DNA from: Halobellus sp. LT62
GTDB lineage: Archaea; Halobacteriota; Halobacteria; Halobacteriales; Haloferacaceae
NCBI RefSeq assembly: GCF_037031285.1
Contig: NZ_JAYEZO010000001.1
Span: forward strand, 496,001 to 560,000
DNA length: 64,000 nt
Direction of reading: 5' to 3'
Each line of letters opens with the position of its first letter. Positions within the stretch are counted from its first letter, which is position 1. The notes below the pieces were generated by a model that ran no database searches, was not told the origin of the DNA, and was given only the letters and a program-made list of their open reading frames with translations. The position numbers and the translations under genes are program-made. Positions 17,745 to 26,063 of this stretch are shown here, one piece after another.

Positions 17745-19054
17745 TGGTCGGCGAACGCGACCCGAACGGCGACGGGCAAGGAGGACACCGAACCGACGGG
17801 GCGGGACGGGGTCGAGGCGGGACCGATGGCGACGACCGAGAACGAGCCCAAACCGACGGCGAAACGGAGGAACGAGAACGCTTCGAGGACGTCGACTGGG
17901 ACGCGATCGACGCGGACGGGAAGCGACTGACGCTGACCCGACTCGCGGCACTCGCGGTCGGCGTCGTCTACGCCCTCGCGCTCGCTTTCGATCTCTTCGT
18001 CGCGGGCGACGATCCGACGGTCGACGTCGCTCTCGACGTCCCGTGGCAGCCCGCGGCCTCGACCGTCGTCTGGGACGTGACGGCCGTCGACTGGCTGTTC
18101 GTCGCGACGCTTCTGGTCGGCGGGTTCGCGCTCGTTCCGCTGGCACGAAACAGCCGACTCCGCGAGTACTACTGGCGTCGGTTCCGACGCCACACGCCCG
18201 CGGTACTCAGCGTCTGGTACCTCCTCGGTATCTTCCTGTTCGGTACGGTCGGCACGCTCTTCGTCGAGCAGCCGGGACTGAATCTCGCGGCCGCCTACCA
18301 GCCGCCGGTCTTCGCGAGCGTCGACGCGTCGGTCCCGACGGAGTGCGTCGGCCCCGTCGTCGATGGACGGTGCCACGGCACGTGGGAGTATCCGCTGGGA
18401 ACCACAGGAGAGGGCAAGGGGCTCTTGACGCTCGCGATGTTCGGGATGCGCGTCAGTATGCAGGTCGGCCTGATCGCCACGCTGCTGTCGATCGCGATCG
18501 CGACGTTCGTCGGGACGACTGCCGCCTACGCCGGCGGATGGATCGACGAGGCGCTGATGCGCTACGTCGATGTCCAGCAGACGTTTCCGACGTTCTTCCT
18601 CTTTCTCTTTCTCGCGTATCTCTACGGCGGGAGCCTGTTCGTTCTCATCGTGATCTTCGGCGTGACCGGCTGGGGCGGGATCGCCCGCATCGTGCGGAGC
18701 GAGGCGCTCCAGCGTCGCGAGGAACTGTACGTCGAGGCCGCGCGGGCCTCCGGCGCGTCGACGCTGTCGGTCGTCCGGCGGCACGTCGTCCCGAACGTCT
18801 CGAACTCGATCGTCACCGCGGCGACGCTGAACATCCCCTTTCTCGTCCTCTCGGAGGCCGCGTTGTCGTTCATCGGACTCGGCGACGTGACGCTGCCGTC
18901 GTGGGGGCAGACGATCGCGGCGGGGCGCGGCGACCTCGCCACCGCGTGGTGGATCTCGACGGTCCCGGGGCTGTTCCTCTTCGCGACGATTCTCGCGTTC
19001 AACTTCCTCGGCGACGCGCTCAGGGACGCGCTCGACCCGAGACAGGAGGTGTGA
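17744..19054 (+). CDS. dppC: ABC transporter permease, DppC/OppC type, with acidic N-terminal extension
   Basis: A 436-aa permease. The first 50 or so residues are a Gly/Asp/Arg-rich hydrophilic extension absent from bacterial DppC. The body has six helices, and a long external loop around GPVVDGRCHGTWEYPLGTTG-like residues, which is the OppC signature 'H.LGTD' region in modified form. The EAA loop reads YVEAARASGASTLSVVRRHVVPN. The C-terminus ends NFLGDALRDALDPR, typical of DppC. It pairs with DppB to form the channel. Confidence 0.94.
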   Translation: MVGERDPNGDGQGGHRTDGAGRGRGGTDGDDRERAQTDGETEERERFEDVDWDAIDADGKRLTLTRLAALAVGVVYALALAFDLFVAGDDPTVDVALDVPWQPAASTVVWDVTAVDWLFVATLLVGGFALVPLARNSRLREYYWRRFRRHTPAVLSVWYLLGIFLFGTVGTLFVEQPGLNLAAAYQPPVFASVDASVPTECVGPVVDGRCHGTWEYPLGTTGEGKGLLTLAMFGMRVSMQVGLIATLLSIAIATFVGTTAAYAGGWIDEALMRYVDVQQTFPTFFLFLFLAYLYGGSLFVLIVIFGVTGWGGIARIVRSEALQRREELYVEAARASGASTLSVVRRHVVPNVSNSIVTAATLNIPFLVLSEAALSFIGLGDVTLPSWGQTIAAGRGDLATAWWISTVPGLFLFATILAFNFLGDALRDALDPRQEV

Positions 19055-19057
19055 TCG

Positions 19058-19951
19058 ATGGGGAATCGAGACGCCGACGCGACGAATGTTTCGACCGGCG
19101 ACGCCACGGATGCTTCGACCACCGGAGAGCCGCTGCTCCGCGTCGAAAACCTGCAGACGCGGTTCCACACCGAGGCCGGAACGATTCGCGCGGTCGACGG
19201 CGTCTCCTTCGCAGTCGATCGCGGCGAGACGGTCTGTCTCGTCGGCGAATCCGGAAGCGGGAAAACCGCCGTCTGCGAGTCGATCACGCGGCTGCTCTCG
19301 GAGCCGCCGGGGGAGATCGCCGGTGGATCCGTCGTGTACGACGGACGTGACTTGCTCTCGCTCTCGGCGTCGGGGCTGCGGGAGATCCGCGGGAACAGGA
19401 TCGCCCATATCTTCCAGAACCCCCAGGGCGCGTTCAACCCCGTCTACTCCGTCGGCTGGCAGCTGATAGAGGCGATTCGGCTCCACGGCGAGTACTCGAA
19501 GTCGGAGGCGCGGGCGCGCGCGATCGACCTCCTCGATCGGGTGGGGATTCCGAACCCGGGACATCGAATCGACGACTACCCGCACGAACTCTCCGGCGGG
19601 CAGAAACAGCGCGTCGCGATCGCGATGGCGCTGGCGGGCGAACCCGACCTCCTGATCGCCGACGAGCCGACGACCGCGCTCGACGTCACGATCCAAGCGC
19701 AAGTGTTGGACCTTCTCGACGCCGTGCAGTCGGAGTTCGAGATGGGTGTGCTCTTCGTGACGCACGACCTCGGCGTCGTCGCGTCCGTCGCCGAGCGCGT
19801 CGTCGTGCTGCGCGAGGGCCGAGTGGTCGAACGCGGTGACGTCGAAGCGATCTTCGAGCGGCCGTCGCACCCGTACACGCGGCATCTCATCGATTCGATT
19901 CCCGGTGGGACGAAGCGGTTCGCTTCCGATTCGACGGGTGAAGAGCGATGA
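19058..19951 (+). CDS. dppD: ABC transporter ATP-binding protein, DppD/OppD type
   Basis: A 297-aa ATPase: Walker [10 protein letters not shown]-loop [13 protein letters not shown], signature [15 protein letters not shown], Walker [13 protein letters not shown], and the switch His in FVTHDLG. The extreme C-terminus lacks most of the oligopeptide-HPY extension seen in many DppD proteins. The start follows the DppC stop by three bases, and its stop overlaps dppF as ATGA. Confidence 0.95.
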   Translation: MGNRDADATNVSTGDATDASTTGEPLLRVENLQTRFHTEAGTIRAVDGVSFAVDRGETVCLVGESGSGKTAVCESITRLLSEPPGEIAGGSVVYDGRDLLSLSASGLREIRGNRIAHIFQNPQGAFNPVYSVGWQLIEAIRLHGEYSKSEARARAIDLLDRVGIPNPGHRIDDYPHELSGGQKQRVAIAMALAGEPDLLIADEPTTALDVTIQAQVLDLLDAVQSEFEMGVLFVTHDLGVVASVAERVVVLREGRVVERGDVEAIFERPSHPYTRHLIDSIPGGTKRFASDSTGEER

Positions 19952-21306
19952 CCGGCGACTCTCGGGACGACGCGGCGTCGGATCCGCCGCTCCTCGCGGT
20001 CCGGGGACTGGTGAAACACTACCCGGTCACCGAGGGGCTATTGAGGCGCGAAGTCGGCCGCGTCCGCGCCGTCGACGGGATCGACCTCACCGTCGAGCGC
20101 GGCGAGGTCGTCGCCCTCGTCGGCGAGTCCGGATGCGGGAAGTCGACGGCGGCCCGCGCGGCGCTTCGGCTCGACGAGCCGACCGAGGGGACGGTGCGCT
20201 TCGACGGCGAGGACGTCACGGCGTACGACCGAGCGGCGTTGAAGCGGTTCCGGCGACGGGCGCAACTGATCTTTCAGGATCCCGATTCGAGCTTCGACCC
20301 GCGGCTGTCGATCGGCGAGTCGGTCGCCGAACCGCTCTCGATCCACGGAATGGCCGACCGCAATCGTCGACGAGGACTCGTCGAGGGGACGCTCGAGCGC
20401 GTCGGCCTCGACGCGAGCGACGCCGACCGGTTCCCTCACGAGCTCTCGGGAGGTGAGAAACAGCGCGCCGCCTTGGCCCGCGCGCTCGTCACGGACCCCG
20501 ACCTGCTCGTCGCCGACGAGCCGGTCTCCGCGCTCGATATGTCCATCCAAGCGGACGTGTTGTCCCTGCTGGACCGGCTCAGCGGGAACCTCGGTCTCGG
20601 CGTTCTCCTCGTCACCCACGACCTCGCAGTCGTCAGCGAGTTCTGCGATCGCGTCGCGGTGATGTACCTCGGTGAGATCGTCGAGTCGGGACCGGTCGAC
20701 GCGGTGTTCGACGACCCGCGGCACCCCTACACCCGCGCGCTCCTCGCGTCCGTTCCCGTGCCCGATCCGAGCGTGCCTCGCAAGCCGGTCGACCTCGTCG
20801 GTGAGGTCCCCGACGCCGCCGACCCGCCCGCTGGCTGCCGATTCCACACGCGGTGTCCCGAGGTGATCCCACCCGATGCCTACGACCTCGAACAGGACGT
20901 CTGGCGGCGGCTCTTTCGGTTTCGACTGCGCCTCGAAGGGGACGCAAACGCCGATTGCGACGACCTCTTGGACCTCGCGTCGGCTGAACTCGACTCCGCG
21001 GTCGCCCCCGACGACGCCGGGGACGAAGCGCTCCACGAAGCGATCAGGCGCGCGTTCGATCTCCCCGAGCGGGTCTCCGACCCCGAGGCCGAGTCGGTTC
21101 TCTCCCGGGCCGTCGGGTTGCTCGTCGCGGACGAGCGCGACGCCGCGGCGGACTTGCTCGCAGCCGAGTTCCGGACCGTCTGCGAGCGCGACTCGCCGAC
21201 GACCCGTCCGGTCGGTGCCGACCACGAGGCGGCGTGTCACTTCGTCGGCGAGGCGGGCTCCGCGTCGGACAACTCTCTCGGAGGAATCGGCGTCGGAGAC
21301 GAATAG
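19948..21306 (+). CDS. dppF: ABC transporter ATP-binding protein, DppF/OppF type, with C-terminal insert
   Basis: A 452-aa ATPase, over 100 residues longer than usual. Walker A is GESGCGKS, the signature is [15 protein letters not shown] and Walker B is [12 protein letters not shown]. The usual C-terminal module starts normally ([15 protein letters not shown]) but its closing part (CERDS...ACHFV) comes only after an acidic, helix-like insert at about residues 310-425. The reading frame is intact. It completes the transporter by energising DppBC together with DppD. Confidence 0.94.
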   Translation: MTGDSRDDAASDPPLLAVRGLVKHYPVTEGLLRREVGRVRAVDGIDLTVERGEVVALVGESGCGKSTAARAALRLDEPTEGTVRFDGEDVTAYDRAALKRFRRRAQLIFQDPDSSFDPRLSIGESVAEPLSIHGMADRNRRRGLVEGTLERVGLDASDADRFPHELSGGEKQRAALARALVTDPDLLVADEPVSALDMSIQADVLSLLDRLSGNLGLGVLLVTHDLAVVSEFCDRVAVMYLGEIVESGPVDAVFDDPRHPYTRALLASVPVPDPSVPRKPVDLVGEVPDAADPPAGCRFHTRCPEVIPPDAYDLEQDVWRRLFRFRLRLEGDANADCDDLLDLASAELDSAVAPDDAGDEALHEAIRRAFDLPERVSDPEAESVLSRAVGLLVADERDAAADLLAAEFRTVCERDSPTTRPVGADHEAACHFVGEAGSASDNSLGGIGVGDE

Positions 21307-21342
21307 CGGGTGAGATGCGCGTCTCTGTGCGCGCGGATGAGC

Positions 21343-21427
21343 TATCGTAGCGTTTGCAACAGATTACACACCCGATCGTACGCTGTCTGTACGATCGAGT
21401 GCGTGAAGACTTGCAAACGCTACTATA
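21343..21427. repeat. Palindromic element, copy A
   Basis: An 85-bp intergenic element. The outer arms at 21343-21359 and 21411-21427 are complementary over 17 bp with one mismatch and contain GCGTTTGCAA. Inside, CGATCGTA (21373-21380) and TACGATCG (21390-21397) form a perfect 8-bp stem around a CGCTG-containing loop. Two more copies exist at 25945 and 43166. The right arm runs into TACTATATC, a TATA-like box about 29 bp before the hydrolase ATG, so the element may supply that promoter. Confidence 0.85.
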
Positions 21428-21453
21428 TCCCCGCGGCCGACGTAGGAGCGCGT

Positions 21454-22281
21454 ATGCCGACTGTCAGGACCAACGGCATCGAGACGTACTACGAGCGTCG
21501 CGGCGAGGGGCCGCCGATCGTGTTCGTCCACGGCGCGGTGGTCGATCACGGTCAGTGGCTGCCGCAGGCCGAAGCGTTGAGCGACGCGTACACCACGATC
21601 GTCTACGACGTCCGCGGCCACGGCCGGACCGGCGGCTCGGCGATCGATCGGTACTCCTTCGACCTGTTCGTCGAGGATCTCGACGCGCTCATCGACGCGC
21701 TGGAGCTTTCCGCGCCCGTCCTGTGCGGGCTCTCCTTAGGCGGTTGTATCGCACAGGCCTACGCGACGACGTATCCGGACCGGATTTCGGGGCTCGTTCT
21801 CGCGGACACCTTTACACCCGGCGACTGGCGCTGGCCCGAGCGGTTGCAGTGGGGAGTGTTGGGAGCGACGATTCCGCTCGCTCGGGCCTTCGGCTACCAG
21901 CGGATCGAACGGGCGATGGTATGGGGACAAGAGCGGATTCGAGGGGACGAAGCCAGCGGCGACTACGAGGCGATCCGACGGCTCCGCAACACGGGGCCGA
22001 CGATGTCGACCGACGAGTTCGCGAAAGTGATCCGGGCGCTTCGGAGCGTCCCCGAAATGCGAGTCGACTTCACGGCGCTCTCGGTGCCGACGCTGATCCT
22101 CTACGGCGAACACGAGATGGGATTCGTCAAGCGTCACGCGGCGAAACTCGCCTCTGAGATTGACGACGCGAACGTCGTCGAAGTTCCCGGCGGCGCGCAC
22201 GCGTCGAATCTCGACGAGCCCGAGTTCGTGACCGAGGAACTCCGCCGGTTCCTCGCAGAGCGCGTCTTTCCCGGTCGGTGA
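21454..22281 (+). CDS. Alpha/beta hydrolase
   Basis: A 275-aa alpha/beta-fold hydrolase. It has the oxyanion motif VFVHGAVVDHGQW, the nucleophile elbow CGLSLGG (Ser), a downstream LYGEHEMG loop that may hold the acid, and the catalytic His in PGGAHASNLDEP. The substrate is unknown; the family includes esterases, lactonases and haloperoxidase-like enzymes. The ATG at 21454 is preferred because upstream codons lie within palindromic element A, whose right arm has a TATA-like box 29 bp away. Confidence 0.88.
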   Translation: MPTVRTNGIETYYERRGEGPPIVFVHGAVVDHGQWLPQAEALSDAYTTIVYDVRGHGRTGGSAIDRYSFDLFVEDLDALIDALELSAPVLCGLSLGGCIAQAYATTYPDRISGLVLADTFTPGDWRWPERLQWGVLGATIPLARAFGYQRIERAMVWGQERIRGDEASGDYEAIRRLRNTGPTMSTDEFAKVIRALRSVPEMRVDFTALSVPTLILYGEHEMGFVKRHAAKLASEIDDANVVEVPGGAHASNLDEPEFVTEELRRFLAERVFPGR

Positions 22282-22322
22282 GCGCACGGAACGGCACCGG
22301 AGGTCCAGGCGGTTCCGGCCGG

Positions 22323-22625
22323 CTATTCGATCAGAAACCGCGGCTCGGCGATCCGCTCGGAACGACAGTCCGGGCATCGCGAGGGGTCGTTCAGGGGGTC
22401 GTCGAAGCCGTCGAATCCGCACGCGCGGCACTCCGGCGGCGCGACCAGAAACTGCTCGTCGCTGCCGTCACTTCTGACCGTCTGCGCCACGTGATCGAGG
22501 TGCCGATACACCGCCGAGCGCGGGATCCCGACCGTCGTCGAGAGCTCCGCCGCATCGTGCGGTTCCGCCCGCAGAGCGTCCGTGATTCGCTGTCGCGCTG
22601 TCGAGTCCTTGCCCGATTCGGACAT
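22323..22625 (-). CDS. Small HTH protein with C-terminal zinc ribbon
   Basis: A 100-aa putative regulator. Residues about 8-55 form an ArsR-like winged helix (RQRITDALRAEPHDAAELST, then IPRSAVYRHLDHV). Residues about 68-90 have CxxC (CRACG) and CPDC pairs that should bind one zinc. This HTH plus zinc-ribbon architecture is common in haloarchaea. It is divergent from the sugar nucleotidyltransferase gene, and the 154-bp spacer could be the shared control region. The target genes are unknown. Confidence 0.85.
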   Translation of the reverse strand: MSESGKDSTARQRITDALRAEPHDAAELSTTVGIPRSAVYRHLDHVAQTVRSDGSDEQFLVAPPECRACGFDGFDDPLNDPSRCPDCRSERIAEPRFLIE

Positions 22626-22779
22626 ACTTCCAGCAGGCGTCGAATCCGTATATACCGTCCGCTCCGGCGCAGTCGTGGGCCGTTTGGTTCGATCACTCGG
22701 GCCGTTCGACAGCCGTCGGCAACTCTCAAATACCACGCGTTGGGAAACACACTTGAGACTCCGGTCAGACAGTACGAAT

Positions 22780-23739
22780 ATGAAGGCAGTCGTCCTCGCA
22801 GGCGGGTACGCGACGCGGATGTGGCCGATCACCAAACACCGGCCCAAGATGTTTCTCCCCGTCGGGGAGGGGACGGTCATCGACGTCATCTTCGAGGACC
22901 TCGAAGCCGACGACCGGATCGACGAGGTGTTCGTGAGCACGAACGAGCGCTTCGCGGAGACGTTCGAGACGTTCCTCGACGACGCGCCCTACGCGAAGCC
23001 GACGCTCTCGGTCGAAGAGACCGTCGAGGAAGACGAGAAGTTCGGCGTCGTGGGCGCGCTCGCCCAGCTCATCGAGCGCGAGGGCGTCGACGACGACCTC
23101 GTCGTGATCGCGGGTGACAACCTCCTCTCGTTCGACGTCGGAGAGTTCGTCGACTTCTTCGAGTCGAAGGGGACTCCCTGTCTCGCCGCCTACGACGTCG
23201 GATCGAGAGAGCGCGCGAAGTCCTACGGGCTCGTCCAGCTGGACGGCGACCGCGTCGTCGACTTCCAAGAGAAGCCCGACGACCCCCAGAGCACGCTCGT
23301 CTCGATCGCGTGCTACGCCTTCCCCGCGGAGACGCTCCCGGACTTCGAGACGTATCTGGCCGACGGCAACAACCCCGACGAGCCGGGGTGGTTTATGCAG
23401 TGGCTCCAAGACCGCGGCACCGTCCACGCGTTCACGTTCGACGGCGCGTGGTTCGACATCGGCACGCCCGAGAGCTACCTCGACGCCGTCTCGTGGTATC
23501 TCGACGGCGAGACGTACGTCCACGAGAATGCGACCGTCGAGAACTCCGATCTCGGAGAGAACGTCCACGTGATGGCGGACGCGTCGATCTCGAACTCCAG
23601 CCTCGAACGGTCGGTCGTCTTCGCGGACGCGGTCATCCGCAACGCCGACATCCGGAATACCATCGTCGACGAGGACACCCACGTCGAGAACCTCGATCTC
23701 TCGAACGCGCTGATCGGCGCGCACTCGCACCTCGAATAG
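22780..23739 (+). CDS. Sugar-phosphate nucleotidyltransferase with hexapeptide-repeat tail
   Basis: A 319-aa enzyme of the glucose-1-phosphate thymidylyltransferase / mannose-1-phosphate guanylyltransferase type. The N-terminal signature is LAGGYATRMWPITKHRPKMFLPVG. The metal/sugar region is VIAGDNLLSFD, with FQEKPDDP and GAWFDIGTPESYLDA later. From about residue 245 come imperfect left-handed beta-helix repeats (NATVENSDLG, NVHVMADASISNSS). It makes NDP-sugars for surface glycans. The sugar and nucleotide cannot be told from sequence. The ATG at 22780 starts exactly at the conserved MKAVVLAGG. Confidence 0.92.
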   Translation: MKAVVLAGGYATRMWPITKHRPKMFLPVGEGTVIDVIFEDLEADDRIDEVFVSTNERFAETFETFLDDAPYAKPTLSVEETVEEDEKFGVVGALAQLIEREGVDDDLVVIAGDNLLSFDVGEFVDFFESKGTPCLAAYDVGSRERAKSYGLVQLDGDRVVDFQEKPDDPQSTLVSIACYAFPAETLPDFETYLADGNNPDEPGWFMQWLQDRGTVHAFTFDGAWFDIGTPESYLDAVSWYLDGETYVHENATVENSDLGENVHVMADASISNSSLERSVVFADAVIRNADIRNTIVDEDTHVENLDLSNALIGAHSHLE

Positions 23740-23780
23740 CGGGGCCCGTCTCGGACGGGCGCAACACCCCTTCGACGTGC

Positions 23781-24512
23781 CTACGCAGCGTCGCCGAGCC
23801 ACGCGTCGGTCACGCGGATGTGCCCCCGCGTTCCCTCCCAGACGGTCTCGTATTCCAACTCGATCGGGCGGGACATATGCGGACCGTCGGTGACGAGCGT
23901 CTCGAACTCGCCACCCTCCCCGAGGACGTGGACGCCGTATCTGTCGTTTAATTCGACCAGCTCCGCGACGGCGTCGGCGTCGAGCGTCCGGCCGAGCCAC
24001 GACTCGTCGAGTCCGCGCGCGGCGACTTGAACGATCGTGATCTCGAAGCCCGCATCGAGCATCTCCGCGGCCAACTCGCGCGGATCGCGCTGCCACAGCG
24101 GCGCGAAGAGGTCGATTCCGAGTCGGTCGCACATCGCCCGGATTCGCGAGGTCTGAAACTCGCTCTCGACGGCACCCGCGGTCACGCCCGCGATGTCGCC
24201 GTCGAGGTCGGACTGGAGCTCCGAGAGCGCGGCTTCGAGCGGCTCCAGCTCGCGGTCGCCCTGCGCGCCCGCGTCGTCGACGTCGTCGGCTCCGAGGTCG
24301 CCGGGTTCGACTTCGAGGAGCTCGATTCCGAGGCTCTCGGCGGCGAGCCCGGCGAGCCGTGTCTCGGGGACGTGATACATATACGAGTCGTCGCCGGGAT
24401 GCACCGTCAGGAGGTGTGAAACGTCCAGCCCCTCAGCCAGCGCGCGATACAGCGCCCACGAGGAGTCTTTGCCGCCGGAGAAGAGGCTCACCCACGAACC
24501 GGACTCGGTCAT
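23781..24512 (-). CDS. Dph6-like diphthine-ammonia ligase / ATP pyrophosphatase
   Basis: A 243-aa N-type ATP pyrophosphatase. The PP-loop SGGKDSSWALYRAL is near the N-terminus, followed by the family stretch HLLTVHPGDDSYMYHVPE. Later come TAGAVESEFQTSRI and APLWQRDP, which match the Dph6 (TIGR00289/arCOG00035) family. In eukaryotes and archaea the enzyme amidates diphthine in EF-2. The ATG at 24512 is chosen over the longer frame because the conserved part starts at once. Confidence 0.9.
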   Translation of the reverse strand: MTESGSWVSLFSGGKDSSWALYRALAEGLDVSHLLTVHPGDDSYMYHVPETRLAGLAAESLGIELLEVEPGDLGADDVDDAGAQGDRELEPLEAALSELQSDLDGDIAGVTAGAVESEFQTSRIRAMCDRLGIDLFAPLWQRDPRELAAEMLDAGFEITIVQVAARGLDESWLGRTLDADAVAELVELNDRYGVHVLGEGGEFETLVTDGPHMSRPIELEYETVWEGTRGHIRVTDAWLGDAA

Positions 24513-24586
24513 TGGGGGCGCTACGTCGTCGTCGTACAAACGGCCACCGGTTCAGGCGTCGTCAGTGCTCACGTGACATCGGCAGG

Positions 24587-24943
24587 TTAGGCGTCATCGG
24601 AGCGAGTCGCTCCGTCCGCAGAGTGAGTTGGTCCATCATCGGATCGGGTCGCCTCGTCGACGGCGACGCTGTCGACATCGACTCGTTCCGTCTCGGTCGG
24701 TCGGTCACCGCGTCCGACCTCCGTCTCCTTCGCCGCGGCGAGGCGCTCGACCGCCTCGACGAGTCGGAACACCGCGAGCACGAGCAGCCACGCGATGTAG
24801 ACCCCGGCGACGATTCCGACGAAGAGGAACCACAGCAGGAGCTGTCCGGCGATGACGAAACTGTACGCCATCGTTACGAGCAAGAGGACCGCGACGGCGA
24901 CTTTCGTTCGACGTGACAGCGTTGGAGGGTATTCGGGGGGCAC
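24587..24943 (-). CDS. Small membrane protein of unknown function
   Basis: A 118-aa protein with two membrane helices (about residues 14-36 and 38-60) followed by an acidic, Asp/Thr/Arg-rich cytoplasmic tail. The last 25 residues contain three imperfect copies of a (T/A)RSDDG-like motif. I do not recognise the family. It is 74 bp upstream of the Dph6-like gene on the same strand, so both may share a transcript. Confidence 0.65.
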   Translation of the reverse strand: MPPEYPPTLSRRTKVAVAVLLLVTMAYSFVIAGQLLLWFLFVGIVAGVYIAWLLVLAVFRLVEAVERLAAAKETEVGRGDRPTETERVDVDSVAVDEATRSDDGPTHSADGATRSDDA

Positions 24944-25041
24944 GTTCGGACCTCTCCAGCGGCAGTTGTAACTCTGTCGACGAACGCATCCGCCGTCTAT
25001 CGGTCCGAGGGCTCACACCGGAGCGACGTTCGGGGCTCTCC

Positions 25042-25773
25042 TCAGTCGTCCTGACCGACGTCCGACTCGTCTCGGGCGATGTCGGATTCGTCGTCGATCG
25101 CGTGGTCCATCTCGGGGACCTCGCTTTCGAGCCACTCGCGGAACCACTTGACGCGCGTCAGCCGTTTGTGTGCGATGGTTTCGGCGGTGTCCGAGTTGAC
25201 TCGGTCTGCGGCGTCGTGACCGCGCTCGAGGACTCGTTCGACCATCTCGGCGGCGTCCATATGCGTCCGGGCTTCGTACCCCATCCGAAGCAGCATCAGC
25301 GCCGTGCCGTTCGCGCCGACTTTGTCGAGGATGTCGGCCTCGATGAGGCTCTGGGTTTCGAGTGACACGTCCGAGAGCGGACCCTGATAGGAGTGGTCGG
25401 CGACGACCTGACACACCTGCTCGACGAACGACTGTGGGAAGTCCCCGTGGGCCGTCAGGTACTCGCGGGCGACGCGCGCGCCCTCCTCGGCGTGGACCTC
25501 TTGGTCGGCTTCGAGCTTCGAGATGTCGTGAAAGAGCGAGGCGACGCGGACGACGTCCGTATCCGCCCCCTCGCGCGCTGCGATGTCCGTCGCGAGCTCG
25601 ACGACGTTCAGGATGTGGTTGAACCGGTATTCGGCGCTGTGCCACGGGTACCACCGCATCCGACCGCCGTCGTCTTCGCCCTCGACGCTCGCCGCGAGGT
25701 AGTCGCGGACGAACCGCTTCATCTCTTCGAACTCCGCGTCGCTGACCGTCGATTCCTTGATCTCAACGCCCAC
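25042..25773 (-). CDS. HD-domain phosphohydrolase
   Basis: A 243-aa metal-dependent phosphohydrolase. Visible HD motifs are HSAEYRFNHILNVV (first His), ASLFHDISKLE (the H-D pair), HAEEGARVARE, and ADHSYQG. The substrate is not predictable; the family covers nucleotidases and cyclic-nucleotide hydrolases. A GTG start at 25773 is preferred over an upstream TTG because GAGGTGG lies just before it at ribosome-binding distance. Confidence 0.88.
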   Translation of the reverse strand: MGVEIKESTVSDAEFEEMKRFVRDYLAASVEGEDDGGRMRWYPWHSAEYRFNHILNVVELATDIAAREGADTDVVRVASLFHDISKLEADQEVHAEEGARVAREYLTAHGDFPQSFVEQVCQVVADHSYQGPLSDVSLETQSLIEADILDKVGANGTALMLLRMGYEARTHMDAAEMVERVLERGHDAADRVNSDTAETIAHKRLTRVKWFREWLESEVPEMDHAIDDESDIARDESDVGQDD

Positions 25774-25944
25774 GGAACCACCTCTCGTTTCCGTCGGTGG
25801 GGGGCCCAACGACGTCCGCGTTCGACTTCGAATTCATTACCTGATAGAATGGTTCTCCGGTTCTTAGGCGTTACGACGGCCGAGGCGATACCGCGTCGGC
25901 GGAAACCGTCCGACGCCTCGGCCCCTCCGATTTCGCGTCGAATC

Positions 25945-26028
25945 TATCGTAGCGTTTGCAAGTCTTCACTCACCCGATCGAACGCTGTCGTGCGATCAGG
26001 TGAGCAATCCGTTGCAAACACTACGATA
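25945..26028. repeat. Palindromic element, copy B
   Basis: An 84-bp element. The outer arms at 25945-25961 and 26012-26028 are complementary over 17 bp with one mismatch (G-T type on one strand). The inner stem pairs CTCACC (25969-25974) with GGTGAG (25999-26004), and GATCG (25976-25980) with CGATC (25993-25997), around a loop containing AACGCTG. It lies between the HD gene promoter side and the 3' end of the surface-protein gene. Confidence 0.85.
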
Positions 26029-26063
26029 TGCGCGCCGACTCCGTGCGCGTCGTCGATGCGCTC

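Noticed and set aside
17729-19885. 718-aa frame opposite dppC and dppD
   Set aside because: Antisense shadow; the real ABC genes on the plus strand have all expected motifs.
21343-21427. Palindromic elements as CRISPR repeats or IS ends
   Set aside because: The copies are far apart, single and palindromic over their whole length, with no spacers. No transposase or flanking target duplication is visible.
21310-21453. GTG start giving 48 extra residues on the hydrolase
   Set aside because: These codons lie in the palindromic element, and the extra residues are Cys/Arg-rich with no match to the hydrolase family.
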